Source: Ciona intestinalis (taxonomy: Eukaryota > Chordata > Ascidiacea > Phlebobranchia > Cionidae). Taken from it: 64,000 nucleotides of DNA. The DNA lies in NCBI RefSeq assembly GCF_000224145.3, contig NC_020166.2:9086745-9150744 (forward strand), read 5' to 3'. Below, in pieces: positions 45,772 through 57,800 of the stretch (the stretch's first letter is position 1; every line of letters starts with the position of its first letter). The notes beneath the pieces were generated by a model. It worked only from the letters and a program-made list of their open reading frames with translations. It was not told where the DNA came from and did not search any database. The position numbers were made by a program, and so were the translations under genes.

Positions 45772-48700
45772 ATGGCTTGGACCAGTGTAGGCGGGATTGT
45801 AACCACAACTGCGGTTGGTGACTTCTTACTAGTGGCATGTATAGTGGTTGTCATTAAAAGTTTTTTAATCCCTGCTGTAAGAGGATACCAGGATGCTAAG
45901 AAACGAGCTAGGAGTGTTGGGGAAGTGAAGAAACACTGGTTGTATGGGAGTGTTAAGATGGTACGTGCTGTGTAGTTATTTGCATGTTAAAAGTATTTTT
46001 TACAAATCAATCACAAAGCAAGATATGTGGTAACTTGTAAGCGTGCACGAGGTGTATGAAACAGAAGTAGAATACTTGTGTTATTACGACTAACATTGTC
46101 CTGCCACACTAGGATTAATAAGTTACATTGATTTGTTGGCTCTGGTATTGTAACCAGAAGATACTGGGTTCAAGGCTTAATACTGCTCACTTGTGTTAAT
46201 TAGGGCAAAACACTAATTACAATTGCTTCTACTTAAAATTTAAGTTCAGTTATGTTTGTTGAATCTAAACTAACAGAGTGGACAATGTACTTTAAAAGCA
46301 AGTATTCAAACTTACTTTTTTTTAATCCAAAGTAATTTTTTTAAACAGTTTCCACAAAATGAAGAAGGTCTCATGAAGAGAGTTGCTTCTAGTTTTGAGA
46401 AACCTGTCTGGACAGTGAATTGGTTTGGTCCGTACATAAGTGAAGTCGTAATACATCACGCAGATCTTGCTATTACTTTGTTGTCCAGCTCTGGTGAGAA
46501 TACATAAAACTTTTTTATCATACTCATACACCCCACTGTTAAGCTACAATATTGTTGTTTTCTTAAACACCAGACACACATGTTGTATTCATACACCTCA
46601 TGCTCACTGTCGAGGTATATTATTGGTGTCATTTTATACACCAGGCAGACATGGCGTATTCATACACGATACACCTCATGTTCACTGTGTAGTTATAACA
46701 TGGCTATCATGTAAATAAACCACTTTAAAAGCTTGCATTTTAAGTATTTACCTTTACTACTCAATCTAATATCTAATACAAGAGATAAAAATAATGCTAT
46801 TCATGTTACTTTTTTATATTACTTTTTATCCAGCTCCTAAAAACAACCTTGTATATGGTTTTTTTCATCCTTGGATTGGAGATGGGTTACTTACAAGTAG
46901 TGGAAGAAAATGGCAGCGAAACCGACATCTACTCACCCCAGCATTTCATTTCAGTATTCTTAAACCGTGAGTTCTGTTCTACTATGCTGATGGCTGCCAA
47001 ACTTGTCACCATCTGAACAAGTTCAACACAAAGCCCTGTAGGGAAAAGATGAACTTGTGTTATCCTTGCATAATAGGCAACAACAGTTGTTATAACATAG
47101 GTGTTCTGTTTCATACACCTTATATCACTTGCAAAAAGTTAAAATAAATAATACAAATTTTAATATACAATCTTTGTTGCTGTGTTGAGTATACAAATGC
47201 ATTTTATTTATAACCTATGAACCTTTAAACATGAACATTATGTTTTGCCTTTCTGTTTGTCAGGTATACCAATGTATCTAACGCTTGTGTAAGAGTTATG
47301 CTGGATAAATGGAGCAAGAAAGTGGGGACATCAATGGAGATTTACTTGGATGTAAACCTTATGACATTAGACACCATACTACAATGTGCTATGTCAACTA
47401 AAAGTGACTGTCAAAATAGGAGGTGAGTTATTTAAGTGGCCTATACATAGTTGCTACATGCTAGTGCTGCTACCATGCCCACAGTCGAGTTGCTGAAGCT
47501 ATTGCAGTGTGTGGATAAGCATACATGACTTTTGGTTGGTTTAGTTATTTATATTCTCGTGGGTGAGAACTTAACTTATCTCTTGAGTGGGAACTTAACT
47601 TATAACTTATCCATGGTTGCCACTTCCACACCTACAGTCAAGTTAATGAAGCTATTGCGGTGTGTGGATAAGTAAACCAATATGTGGCTTATGTGAAAAA
47701 ACACACATTTTAATCTTACTTATGAGCTTGAATCATCATAACGATTTTACACATAAAGTTGACAACACGTTAATAACGATAGGACTTACTAAGTTAGTCA
47801 CTTATTGTGTTTGATTGACAGTAAGAAGAACGAATACATTGAAGCAGTTCATGATGTTTCCAAATACATTATGTCGCGAGTCCATAAACCTTTGCTTCAT
47901 ATTGACTGGATATACTGGCTCACCGCTGAAGGAAGAAAGTTTAAACAGTTAGTAAAAGTTCTGCACGATCAATCAGAAAAGGTATAATATCTTATATCTA
48001 TAAACTTGCATTGAATATTTGAACTATTTCTTATTTATGTACTGAAGTTTTAATAAATGGAATATTAAAGTTAATATTTAAAATTAATAAATGAATAATA
48101 ATAATTAACAGGGTAATGAGTAACTATGTTGTAAATCACTTCATTATATTTCATAGTGTACTGTGAAACTTCATTTAGAAAGCAATAAGAACCTTTAAAA
48201 AAGTGTAGAAAAAAATATTAAATTACAATTTAAAATACTATAGATGGATAAAAAATAAATGATCTATCTACATTTTAAGAGAGCTTAGTTGAAGTAAAAA
48301 AAATTTAAAAAGGTTAATGACGGTATTTTTATCTTAAATAAAAAGGTAATCAGAGAACGGAGAAAAACTTTGGAAAATAGGAAATTTGAAGAAGAAAGTT
48401 CTGGGAAGAAACGCCTGGATTTTCTTGATATTCTCTTGCATACAAAGGTTTGTTTGTTTTGTAACAATGGTGGTTATGATGTCACAATACTTTTTTTGAA
48501 TAAGATTGTGGGAAAATTATAAGAAAATAACAATTTGGTAAAAGTTTCAGGAATTTGCAACAAATTGTCTTGTTTACCAAGTTGACGCTTCGTCTGGCAG
48601 ACGAACTGGGAAAATACACTTCGTTTTTTAACTTTTTTTCTGATATGAGATGTTATTACTCTGTTACAAACAAAATTTACTTATATTTACTTTTATAGGA

Positions 48701-50590
48701 TGAAGATGGAAAAGGATTAAATGATTCTGAAATAAGAGATGAAGTTGATACCTTCCTATTTGCAGGCCATGATACTACAGCAAGTGGTAAGCATCTACTA
48801 TTGGTTATCAAGTAGATGATTGAAAGTTATCCCATTACTTCGGGTTAGGGTATCAATATTATAATGTATGATAATTCCTAATAAAACAGTAGCGTGTGTG
48901 TGACATATCATTTGTTGGTAAGTTTGGATATCAAATAGTTATCTTTTAAAAAAAACCTGGCTTCAATCTAATAAAATATGCCTTTTCTATTAAAACAATT
49001 ACCCACCTAGGTAAAAAAAACTTGCAATCTTGCATTATAAGTTAAAAGTAAAACAACTGTCATTAGTCAGGAAAATTAAGTTCCATTCATTGTATAAAAC
49101 ACACTCTTTATATATAGATATAATCATGGATGTTATACATTGTTGTTAATCCACAGGAATAGCCTGGGCTTTGTATAACCTTGCTGTCAATGTGGATTGT
49201 CAAGACAAATGTCGGGAAGAATTGAAAAGTGTGGTTGGTGATAAAGAGAATATTGAATGGTGAGATTGATATGCTGGAACTACAGTTAATATATAGGTGC
49301 AATGTCTTGGTAGTAAGCATGAGGTGTATGAGTACACCATGTGTGTCTGGTGTATAAGAAGACACCCATGTTATAGCTTGACAGTGAGCATGAGGTGTAT
49401 AAGAAGACACCCATGTTATAGCTTGACAGTGAGCATGAGGTGTATGAATACACCGTGCATGTCTGGTGTGTAAGAAGACACCCACGATATATTATAACTC
49501 AACAGTGAGCATGAGGTGTATGAATACACCATGTGTCTCTTATATATAAACAGACACCTATGTTATAACTTGTATCCATAAATACAAATTCCAAAATAAA
49601 TAAAGCAACTTACCCGCAGGGAGGATTTATCGAAGTTAAGTTATCTCACGTTATGCATCAAAGAAAGTCTTCGTTTATGTCCTCCTGTCCCATTTATCGG
49701 AAGGGAACTAAATGAACCACTCAAGTTCCGAAGCAAACTTAAAGAACCAAATGAAACAACGATTGACGCAAACTCGAACATCGCGCTTCACATTTTTACA
49801 CTGCATAGGAATGTTCATGTCTGGGACTCTCCTGAGGTAAGAATATATCATCTATTTTAAAGTTGCAAAACATCGAAACTTAAATATCGATTGAAGCGCT
49901 ATTGTATCATACCTGGTAAGCCGTAAGCGGGTACAATGTGTATGAAACAGTTCTTTGGGTTATAACGACTGTTGTACATTATTCATTTAAGCAGCATTAA
50001 AGTAGCAGATACACTTCTGACACCAGGATTGGCCGATTACCCCTGGCCAGCCTGGGGAATTATATAGGGACTTGAATACTTGATGTACAGATATTTAAAG
50101 TTTAATATTTAAATGAACTTTCACAGGAATTTATCCCAGAGAGATTTAAACCAGAAAATATGAAGGGAAGGTCACCTCATGCATACCTACCTTTTTCTGC
50201 AGGTCCAAGGTAAAACATTGGATGATGTTTTATTAAATAAATGCACAAAGATTACAGGCTTGATGCTGCTACCATAATGTTACAAAGTTACATATGTGAT
50301 ATATTGTAAGCAGGCACAAGGTTTATGAAACAGAACACACATGTTATAACGACTGTCATTGCTCTGCCTTAACATTCAATGTCCTAAAGATTGAAACATA
50401 TCACACTTACCCTAACCGCAGAAACTGCATCGGGCAAAACTTTGCGATGAACGAAATGAAGATTGCTATTGGACAAACCCTTCGTAAATTCAAGGTGATC
50501 CCGGATGAATCATTCCCGAAACCTTCCATTACACCTCAGGTGGTTCTTCGGCCAAAAGATGGAATCTTTATAAAATTAATGGAGATCTAA
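45772..50590 (+). CDS. Cytochrome P450, CYP4F-like
   Basis: ER-anchored haem monooxygenase; CYP4F relatives omega-hydroxylate fatty acids and eicosanoids. Eleven exons: 45772-45960, 46349-46493, 46834-46966, 47264-47422, 47822-47981, 48346-48447, 48699-48786, 49157-49259, 49620-49836, 50127-50209 and 50422-50590. They total exactly 516 codons, giving 515 residues. The N-terminus has a membrane anchor ([17 protein letters not shown]). Then [29 protein letters not shown], the CYP4 C-helix block. I-helix [10 protein letters not shown]-helix ESLR, PERF, and haem loop [14 protein letters not shown] with the Cys ligand are all intact. An acceptor (TTTTGTATAG) just before the ATG suggests a 5' non-coding exon. 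Oddity: CYP4 enzymes usually have Glu before GHDTT, here Ala. Subfamily is by similarity of blocks only. Confidence 0.94.
46560..46715. repeat. Family C units in inverted orientation
   Basis: CACCAGACACACATGTTGTATTCATACACCTCATGCTCACTGTCGAG and a second unit ending near 46700, the reverse complement of the 71-bp repeat. Lies in the second P450 intron. Confidence 0.65.
47455..47680. repeat. Dispersed repeat family A, tandem copies
   Basis: CCCACAGTCGAGTTGCTGAAGCTATTGCAGTGTGTGGATAAGCATACATGACTTTTGGTTGG is followed by GTGGG..GAACTTA and a second unit. Located in the fourth P450 intron. Confidence 0.65.
49310..49570. repeat. 71-bp hairpin repeat (family C), four copies
   Basis: Anchor GCATGAGGTGTAT at 49317, 49388, 49433 and 49509: spacings of 71, 45 (shortened unit) and 76. 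Same unit as 32041-32405. Located in the P450 intron between exons 49157-49259 and 49620-49836. Confidence 0.8.
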
Positions 50591-50602
50591 ACCGATTTAC
50601 AG

Positions 50603-50608
50603 AATAAA
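50603..50608 (+). promoter_or_regulatory. Poly(A) signal of the P450 gene
   Basis: AATAAA begins 13 nt after the stop codon (50588-50590) and overlaps further AATAAA-like hexamers. The 3' UTR would be very short, or the next candidates downstream would be used. Confidence 0.45.
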
Positions 50609-51814
50609 TAAAATATTTATTTATTGGGAAAGAAATTGTGCTATGATAATTTTGCTTATTTAGTATGTTATTACAAGAAATAAAATAAGGGTATTTTTTT
50701 AAACACATGCAATAAAAAATTTAAATTAAAATTTTAAGCAAATTTATACATATTTCATTATTTGATTGTTTTTTACACATTATTTTATCATCACAATAAT
50801 AGCATTTACCCATGTACTTCATGATGTCATAATGAACTTTATTACCAATAGCGTTACTGCTGTTGATTTACAAAATTTTGCATTTAATCAATTTTAACTT
50901 AAGATTTTTATTATGATTTTTCCACCTTCAACTATGCAATTGTAAACAATCTTTTAATAAATACCTCATGCTCAATCAAGTTTGCATTGTCGTAATCTGA
51001 TTGTTTTAAGCAAATTACCATTGTAAACATGATATGTATAAGCTACCAAACATTTAAATTCAAGAAAGCTGTTTGTGTTAGATAAATCCAATAATAAAAC
51101 CTGTAATAAAGTTTGATTAATGAAGTTTAAAAACAACAGAGTTTGCGTGCCCCCGCACCCCCCAGGTTTGGTGCCGTTTTAATAAAAAATATTTAACAAC
51201 AAAATGTCATAATTAGTAACTTGGAAGCCATGTATTGGACATCGAGCACAATATGACAAAGCGCTTATCTTTGCATTGTCCCTTAAAAAATTTGGATAAG
51301 TGACAGTGAATCAAAAGTGTTAATTGAATAAATGTAACTTTTTAAAACTTCTTCGTATGGGTATTTATAGTTTTAAAATTGTGTCCAGTTTCCTTTTGCC
51401 GCTTACGAGTTACCAAATATTACAACTTAGAAGGTAACTATTGGAATGTGTAGTATACTGGACCCCTATGTGGAATAAATCAGGGACTTATTCATCCTCA
51501 CATGACGGGGAACCTTAGAAGTTATAGGACAGATGTCTTATTTAATACAACTCTGGCCTGCTTTCAAGTTCTTAATGTATGACTGACAATTTAGACAACC
51601 CAATAATGACCACTGGGTTGAAGCAGTTGTAACCTTATAAGCAACATGGTGTAGAGGTTTTTCTGCAAAAGTTCTCCAGCACACAAGAATAAATGTTTAA
51701 TAAATCAAACATAAAAGAAAAGCTCATTTTTTAAAAGTTTTTGTATTTTGATTTTGATTATTACATAATAATAATGATAAATAATAGAAATTTGACGAAA
51801 ATCATAGAAATATG
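50609..51814. other. Convergent intergenic region between P450 and WDR44
   Basis: Lies between the 3' ends of the two genes. Contains a poly-purine/AT-rich tract, a fragment resembling family F (GCCCCCGCACCCCCCAGGTTTGGTGCC near 51150) and family E near 51560-51640. No gene seen. Confidence 0.5.
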
Positions 51815-54800
51815 CTAAGAATTCATGAAGATTTTTATGACTCCTTTAAAGTCCGCTGATATAATGCAGCAACTGTCTGTGTTCGGTGAAGAGCGTGATT
51901 TTGACGAGAACGACAATCGACTTCCTTCAGTTCTGTCGTCACTTCGAGCCATTAGGTGGGGGTAAGGAGCAAATATGGCACAAGTTACCACGGCGTCATG
52001 AGCTTTGTTGGAAATAAATAGCATTGTTACATCATATGGTAGGTTAAGGTAAGATGGTCCAGATTTTACTTTTTTATTGTAACATTTGGAAGTAAACAAA
52101 GAATATTTACAGTATTGTAACTTATTTATTCTTGCATGGGGGTGAATTGACAATCTATATAACGTGGGCGATTGCTTTTTGCATGACTGACAATTTGGGC
52201 AGCCCATAAAAAACTGCTGGGTTGGAGCAATTGTGGTTAAGTCTTGCTCAAGGAAACACACAGTTTTAATGGTAGCAGCGAAAACTTGTAACCCATAAGG
52301 CTGGAGGCAGTCACACTAAACACTGTCCCATAGCATCACAAGTTTACCTCGTATACTTTCCCAACAATCATTTCTATCTCTTCGAAACTTTGTCACATCT
52401 TGAGGAACATTTGTTTTCCAAATATAAACTGATTTATCTTCAGAACCGCAAACAATGTATTTGCAATCATGGCTATAAAAACAAAAAAGAATTTAAATCC
52501 AATATATTAAAACATAACAAAACAAAGTACAAGTGAAGAAATTATCTGTGACAGATACAGCGATACGCCAGTTAAGGTTTCTACACTAACACCAAAACTA
52601 CATAACTGAGGTAGCTGGTGGCACATACCAAAGGTAATTGAAAATTTGGTACTTTTTAGTATTTACATACAAAATAGTCAGTTTTTAATTGGCATGGTGG
52701 GCAACTTAACCTAGATTTTTTTGGCCTTGCATTAGTCAGTAAACATTACAACCAATGAAGTGAATTAGTTTCCTATGTTTATGTGTCTAACTACCACTGC
52801 CTTCCCTCACAAGAATTTGGCGACAATAACAACGGATTCTGTGCTTTAAAATACATTTAGAAATTGTTGGTCAACTACGGCCTAAATCACATTTCCCCTG
52901 ACCTAGCATATTTTGGATCTAACCCATATATAATGGGATGTCCACACATTATTCTATACCAACCTAAAGCTTGCTTTGATTTGGCTACTCATATTTGTGA
53001 GTCCTTTATATTTGCAAGTCAGTGATAAATCCCTTAAATCATAAAGTCGGACACGAGAATCATTAGAGGTCACCTGTGGATATAAACCAAACTTTAATGA
53101 ACCTGGAAACACAACATTACAAAGACAGCACGCATTACTTACATAATATACAATGAAAACTATTAGGTAATGAAGTGAAACAAAATAAATAACTAAATAT
53201 TTGTTGGTGTAAAACAACTTTCAATTTACCCTGATAATGACGTCATATACCATGCACTTGTGAAATAAAATTACTGATTTTTAAAATAAAAGTTATTTAC
53301 TTAACATTATATCATGCAGCATATAACCTACCAGTATCTTGTGCTCGGCAGGCAAAGGTTCAATTCCAGTTATCTTATGTCCCTTTGTATTCCTACCACG
53401 CGATGAACGAACATGAATCTGGGTGTGATACTTCAAGTGCTGGGGTAATGGTTGCATGAATTATACTAATTGCTATTAAATACATGTAAAAAGACACCAT
53501 GCTCTACTGTTTATTACAATCTGGGATGCTAAGAACGATTTTATATTCTATTCTCCCTGTAATGTTGTACGGGTTAAGTCCTGTAACGTGGCACGGTATT
53601 GGGTCTGAGATTTAGGTCAGAGTTGGCTTGTTAACATAAGTTATGGGCTTACGATCTGTTCATACTCTAGTATCAAATGCTTTTGCAGAACCCTAAATTA
53701 AATGTGGAAACTGAGCATGTTGGCAAAGTGCAGTGGAATTGACATGGACAATATAATGGCATTGATTGACATTTCAACTTCAATTATACTGTGGAACCTT
53801 TAACTCATCACCATCTAACCTTTTAACCCAACCCCTTCAAACCCCAACCCTTTAACCCACCCACCTCAGTATCATAGAACAAACACCTCCCATCATAAGT
53901 TCCACAAACGGCAAACTTTCCATTCTCACAAAAGTTGACAGTTGTGATGAGCGCTCCTCCTGATGACTGGAATAAACACAAGGTATTTACTCAAGGTATT
54001 CACTCAAGTTATTCACTCCAGTGTCTTGCCCAAGGACACATGCTTATAGTGGTAGAAGCATTAAGCCTATTACATATAGACTAAACTGTGTTACAGCAAT
54101 GTGTCTTAACCAAAGATAAACAAGCCTGTAGCGGTTGCAGGATGTTGTATTGCGAGCGGTAAACTAAGAGGGCGAATGAACACGAGACGCGGTATTTATA
54201 CGGAAGATAAAAGTGAGAAAAAGGCACTAGTGTAGGCGTCGGCGCACACACACGTGGCGGGCCACCACAAGCCTACAATGGTGACAGTATTGGGCATATT
54301 GCTGCATTGCGCATATATAGGGGATGGGGAAGATGGGACACCTTAACATCCAAATATCCATATTGTGTTTTAAACAAATTACATTAATCTATTAGAATCT
54401 TGAGTATACGGTTTTATATTTCTTTGAATGTTATTTATTTACTACCAAATTGCACGAGAAAATAGAATGAAAGGGTCTCCCATCTTCTCCATGCTATATT
54501 TAACTTTACTCACATTTGATGAGGAATCTGGAGAAACTTCATTCCACAAAGCAACCTTCTTTTCAGGAATATTCCACAAGCGTAACTTACTGTCCAACGA
54601 ACCACTTAGGAAGTATCTGTCGTCCTGGTAACATAAATATCTCATAAAATCAATACTAAAACAAAATCCATTAGTTTTGTTTTATATCTACAAGTGCAGC
54701 TTCTTACACCCACTGGGAAAGCTTTTTCCGAAACCTATAAGTGCTGGAGTTTCCCTTGTTTTAAAGCTATTTACAAAGATAACTCAAAAAAACTTTTTTT

Positions 54801-57800
54801 TTAAACATTCCACACTGGGAGCTTCCAACATTTATATTTTTATATTTTTGGCAGCCACTGAAGTTTATTACGTGGCAACTTTTAGAATTGTGACATGACG
54901 TGATTTAGACTTTCATTTACAGGGTTGCAACCCACAAGACCTGATTTATTGGAAGACCTGGTTTAGACAACCAATAAATGACCACTAGGTTAGAGCAATT
55001 ACCGGTATGTATCTTGCCAAAAGACACACATACCCTGATACTCACAATGGTAGCAGCACCGAGGTTTGAACCTGGTGTCTCAATAAGACTTACCCTTGGA
55101 TGAAATGATATCGCGGTAACAAAATCAATATGTTGGAAGCAACATAAACATTCCTTTTGTGAGACGTGCCATAAACGAACAGTCTTGTCCATAGATGAAG
55201 ACAGAGTAAAGTAATTCTGTGGATTAAAGGAAATGGAAACTAATGATTTTGCAATCTTTTTTTCTATTGGCTCATTTTGGCTTCCATGTCTCATGCCCCA
55301 CCAATAACACTTTGTCATAAACAATATAATTACTCACACTTCATAAAAAGGAACCAAATTTAATTGCTATTTTACCCAATAATTTGCCGAAAACTGATCA
55401 GATGCCAACACTGTTAATACTGGTATGTGGATCTAGGTCTCTAAGGCCGCACAAGTCTAAACCTGCGGTGTTACTTTATATTTATGATAAATGCTAAACA
55501 TATATCCCCATTCCCCACCCATATAGAATGAAATCCTCCAACCCATACAAGCTTTCATGAAACAGCATAGCAGAGCTTATCTTTATCATCATCAGCTTAA
55601 CCATTTTAAACGCTACTAAAAGTACTTTTTTCTGTTAAAAAATCCAACTCTTACATTCACCATATAACCTCCATCGTAACAACAAACTCACCTTAGACCA
55701 CGCAAGGTCAAGAACATCGGCGCTGTGTCCGACATAAGATGAGAACGGAAGCGATCGAAACGGAGCTTCCTCTTCTTCATCTAATTGATCCGAACTCTCG
55801 TACCTCGAGCTTCCATCTTCCGATGCGATGTTGGGGGGGTCACGAGTCGGGGGTTCCATGGTGTTGCGGGGAGGGGTAGCGAACACAGCACCTCGCTCTG
55901 AGGGTGAAGTGATGTATTATGGGTAAAAACATTAATAATACACACTTATGATAGCTTGGTTTATCATCAGTGTAAAAAGTTTACTATCCACGGAGTTACT
56001 GTCCAAAACTTATGCTGAACATGAGTTTAGTATGCAGACAGTAGCTTGGTTCATTATTAGTGTAAAAGAGGTTACTATCCACCAAGTTACTGCATAAAAC
56101 ATCCACTTGTTGGAAATCTTTATTCAGATCAAGTAACAGTAGTCTTTAACTGTTCCTAAATACTAGTATACTAAGTTGGAAGTCCTTATCCACAGTAGTC
56201 TCTGACTGTTACTAATTAGTCTTTATCTATTAGCTCAACACTTTGATGTTAACAGCACACCATGCACAATTCAAGCACTGTATATTTTCAATCACTGCCA
56301 TATCACCACAATATAAACATCAACACAGACATAATATAAAACACACACTGGTTGAGGCAAACATAGAATACAGTAAAAATAGAAACATTATACATAGAAC
56401 TGATTTGAACTTTAACACCACTTTCCCCTAAAAAGTCGCAACAATCATTTGTTATGCCGTTACCTTTGCTTATATACTTGCTTCTCATCTCATTAAAGTA
56501 AGCATAATAATCCTTCAACACCCAAACCCATATCACGTTGTTCTGACCCGCTGTTGCGAGGAGACGACCACAGTGACTAAACTTCATGCTCCATACTGCG
56601 CCCTAGTGGAGGAAAATAAACTTGTTAAAATGTGACGGTTACTTTAAAACATGGTGGCTTTGGGCTTATTAAATGATAAAAGTGTTTAAAGTTCCAGATA
56701 CGCACGACACACATGCTCATATGATTAATTTCTAGAACTTGTTTTTTCCACTATCTCAGTTTTTATAGAAGCCAAATACACTTTGTTTAAAGCAGCTATT
56801 CTATTCCATATGCGTGAGATCCTACTTACAGCATGGCACCGTGAACGTAAGATTCAGGTAAGAGTTGGCCAATTACCTCAACATTGTATATGTATATTCT
56901 ATTCTACATGGGAAAGGTCCTACAGCGTGGCATGGACCTGAGATCTAAGCCAGAGTTGGCCAATTACCCTGTTCAAAGAACCTAACAGTAACTACGCAAT
57001 ACCAGCTGATAGTACTATTACTATAGCATATACTAAATTGTGGAAAACACCATACACAAACATACTCACCACATGAACTGCTATATCCTGTACTTGTTTC
57101 AAACCATGGAACTGGAAAGGTCCTTTATTAGTGGAAGAAGCTTTTATTTTAACTGAGGAGTTTGCGAGCGAGTCTGAAACTTCTTCATCGCTTGAAACAT
57201 TGAGCGACTCACTGTTGGTTGTTTCGTGTTTACCGTGTTTTACTTTGTGTACAGCACGTTCAACTTGTGTTTCGGCAACCTGGGATTAAAGTTAAAAGAT
57301 TTGTTTTTTTTTATCACTATCTGGCATGTCGGGGATCTAAGATGCAAGCTCGTATGTTAGTAAATTGGTTAAGGGTAATTTTGAAATGTTTGGGGGGATT
57401 TTAAAAAACGTAAGAGTTGTGGAACATGTTTTAAAGAAGCATTGCTGCACTTTTGCACAAATATTATCACCATTGTGAACATTTATGTGACCTTGGGATT
57501 GTGAGACATATGCTCTCAGGCCTAATGGTGTGCCATGATGTAACACCTCACCCACATAAAATAGAAAGAAAGAATTTAAAACTAACTTCGGAAATGTCAT
57601 CAATATATGTAAGAAACTAAGTCACCTCTTTAACTCTCCTTGCACTTTTCCCCAACATTCGTTTAAATCTTTTACTTTTAGTTCGTATTTTTCGCCCACT
57701 GTCGTTGTAACCTTTCTTTGACGAAGCTTCAGCTCCTACAATTCAATTAGAAAACTATGAAAAAACGAGTTTAACTACATTTCAATTAGGTATCAACGAG

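Noticed and set aside
45597..45854. Minus-strand 85-residue frame opposite the P450 start.
   Set aside because: Antisense shadow of P450 exon 1 plus a family A repeat.
49108..49485. 125-residue minus-strand frame with repeated [20 protein letters not shown].
   Set aside because: Same 71-bp repeat inside a P450 intron, antisense to a real gene.
53350..53400. GGTTCAATTCC resembling a tRNA B box.
   Set aside because: It is the complement of a WDR44 exon (GIEPLP block). No A box or cloverleaf could be drawn around it.
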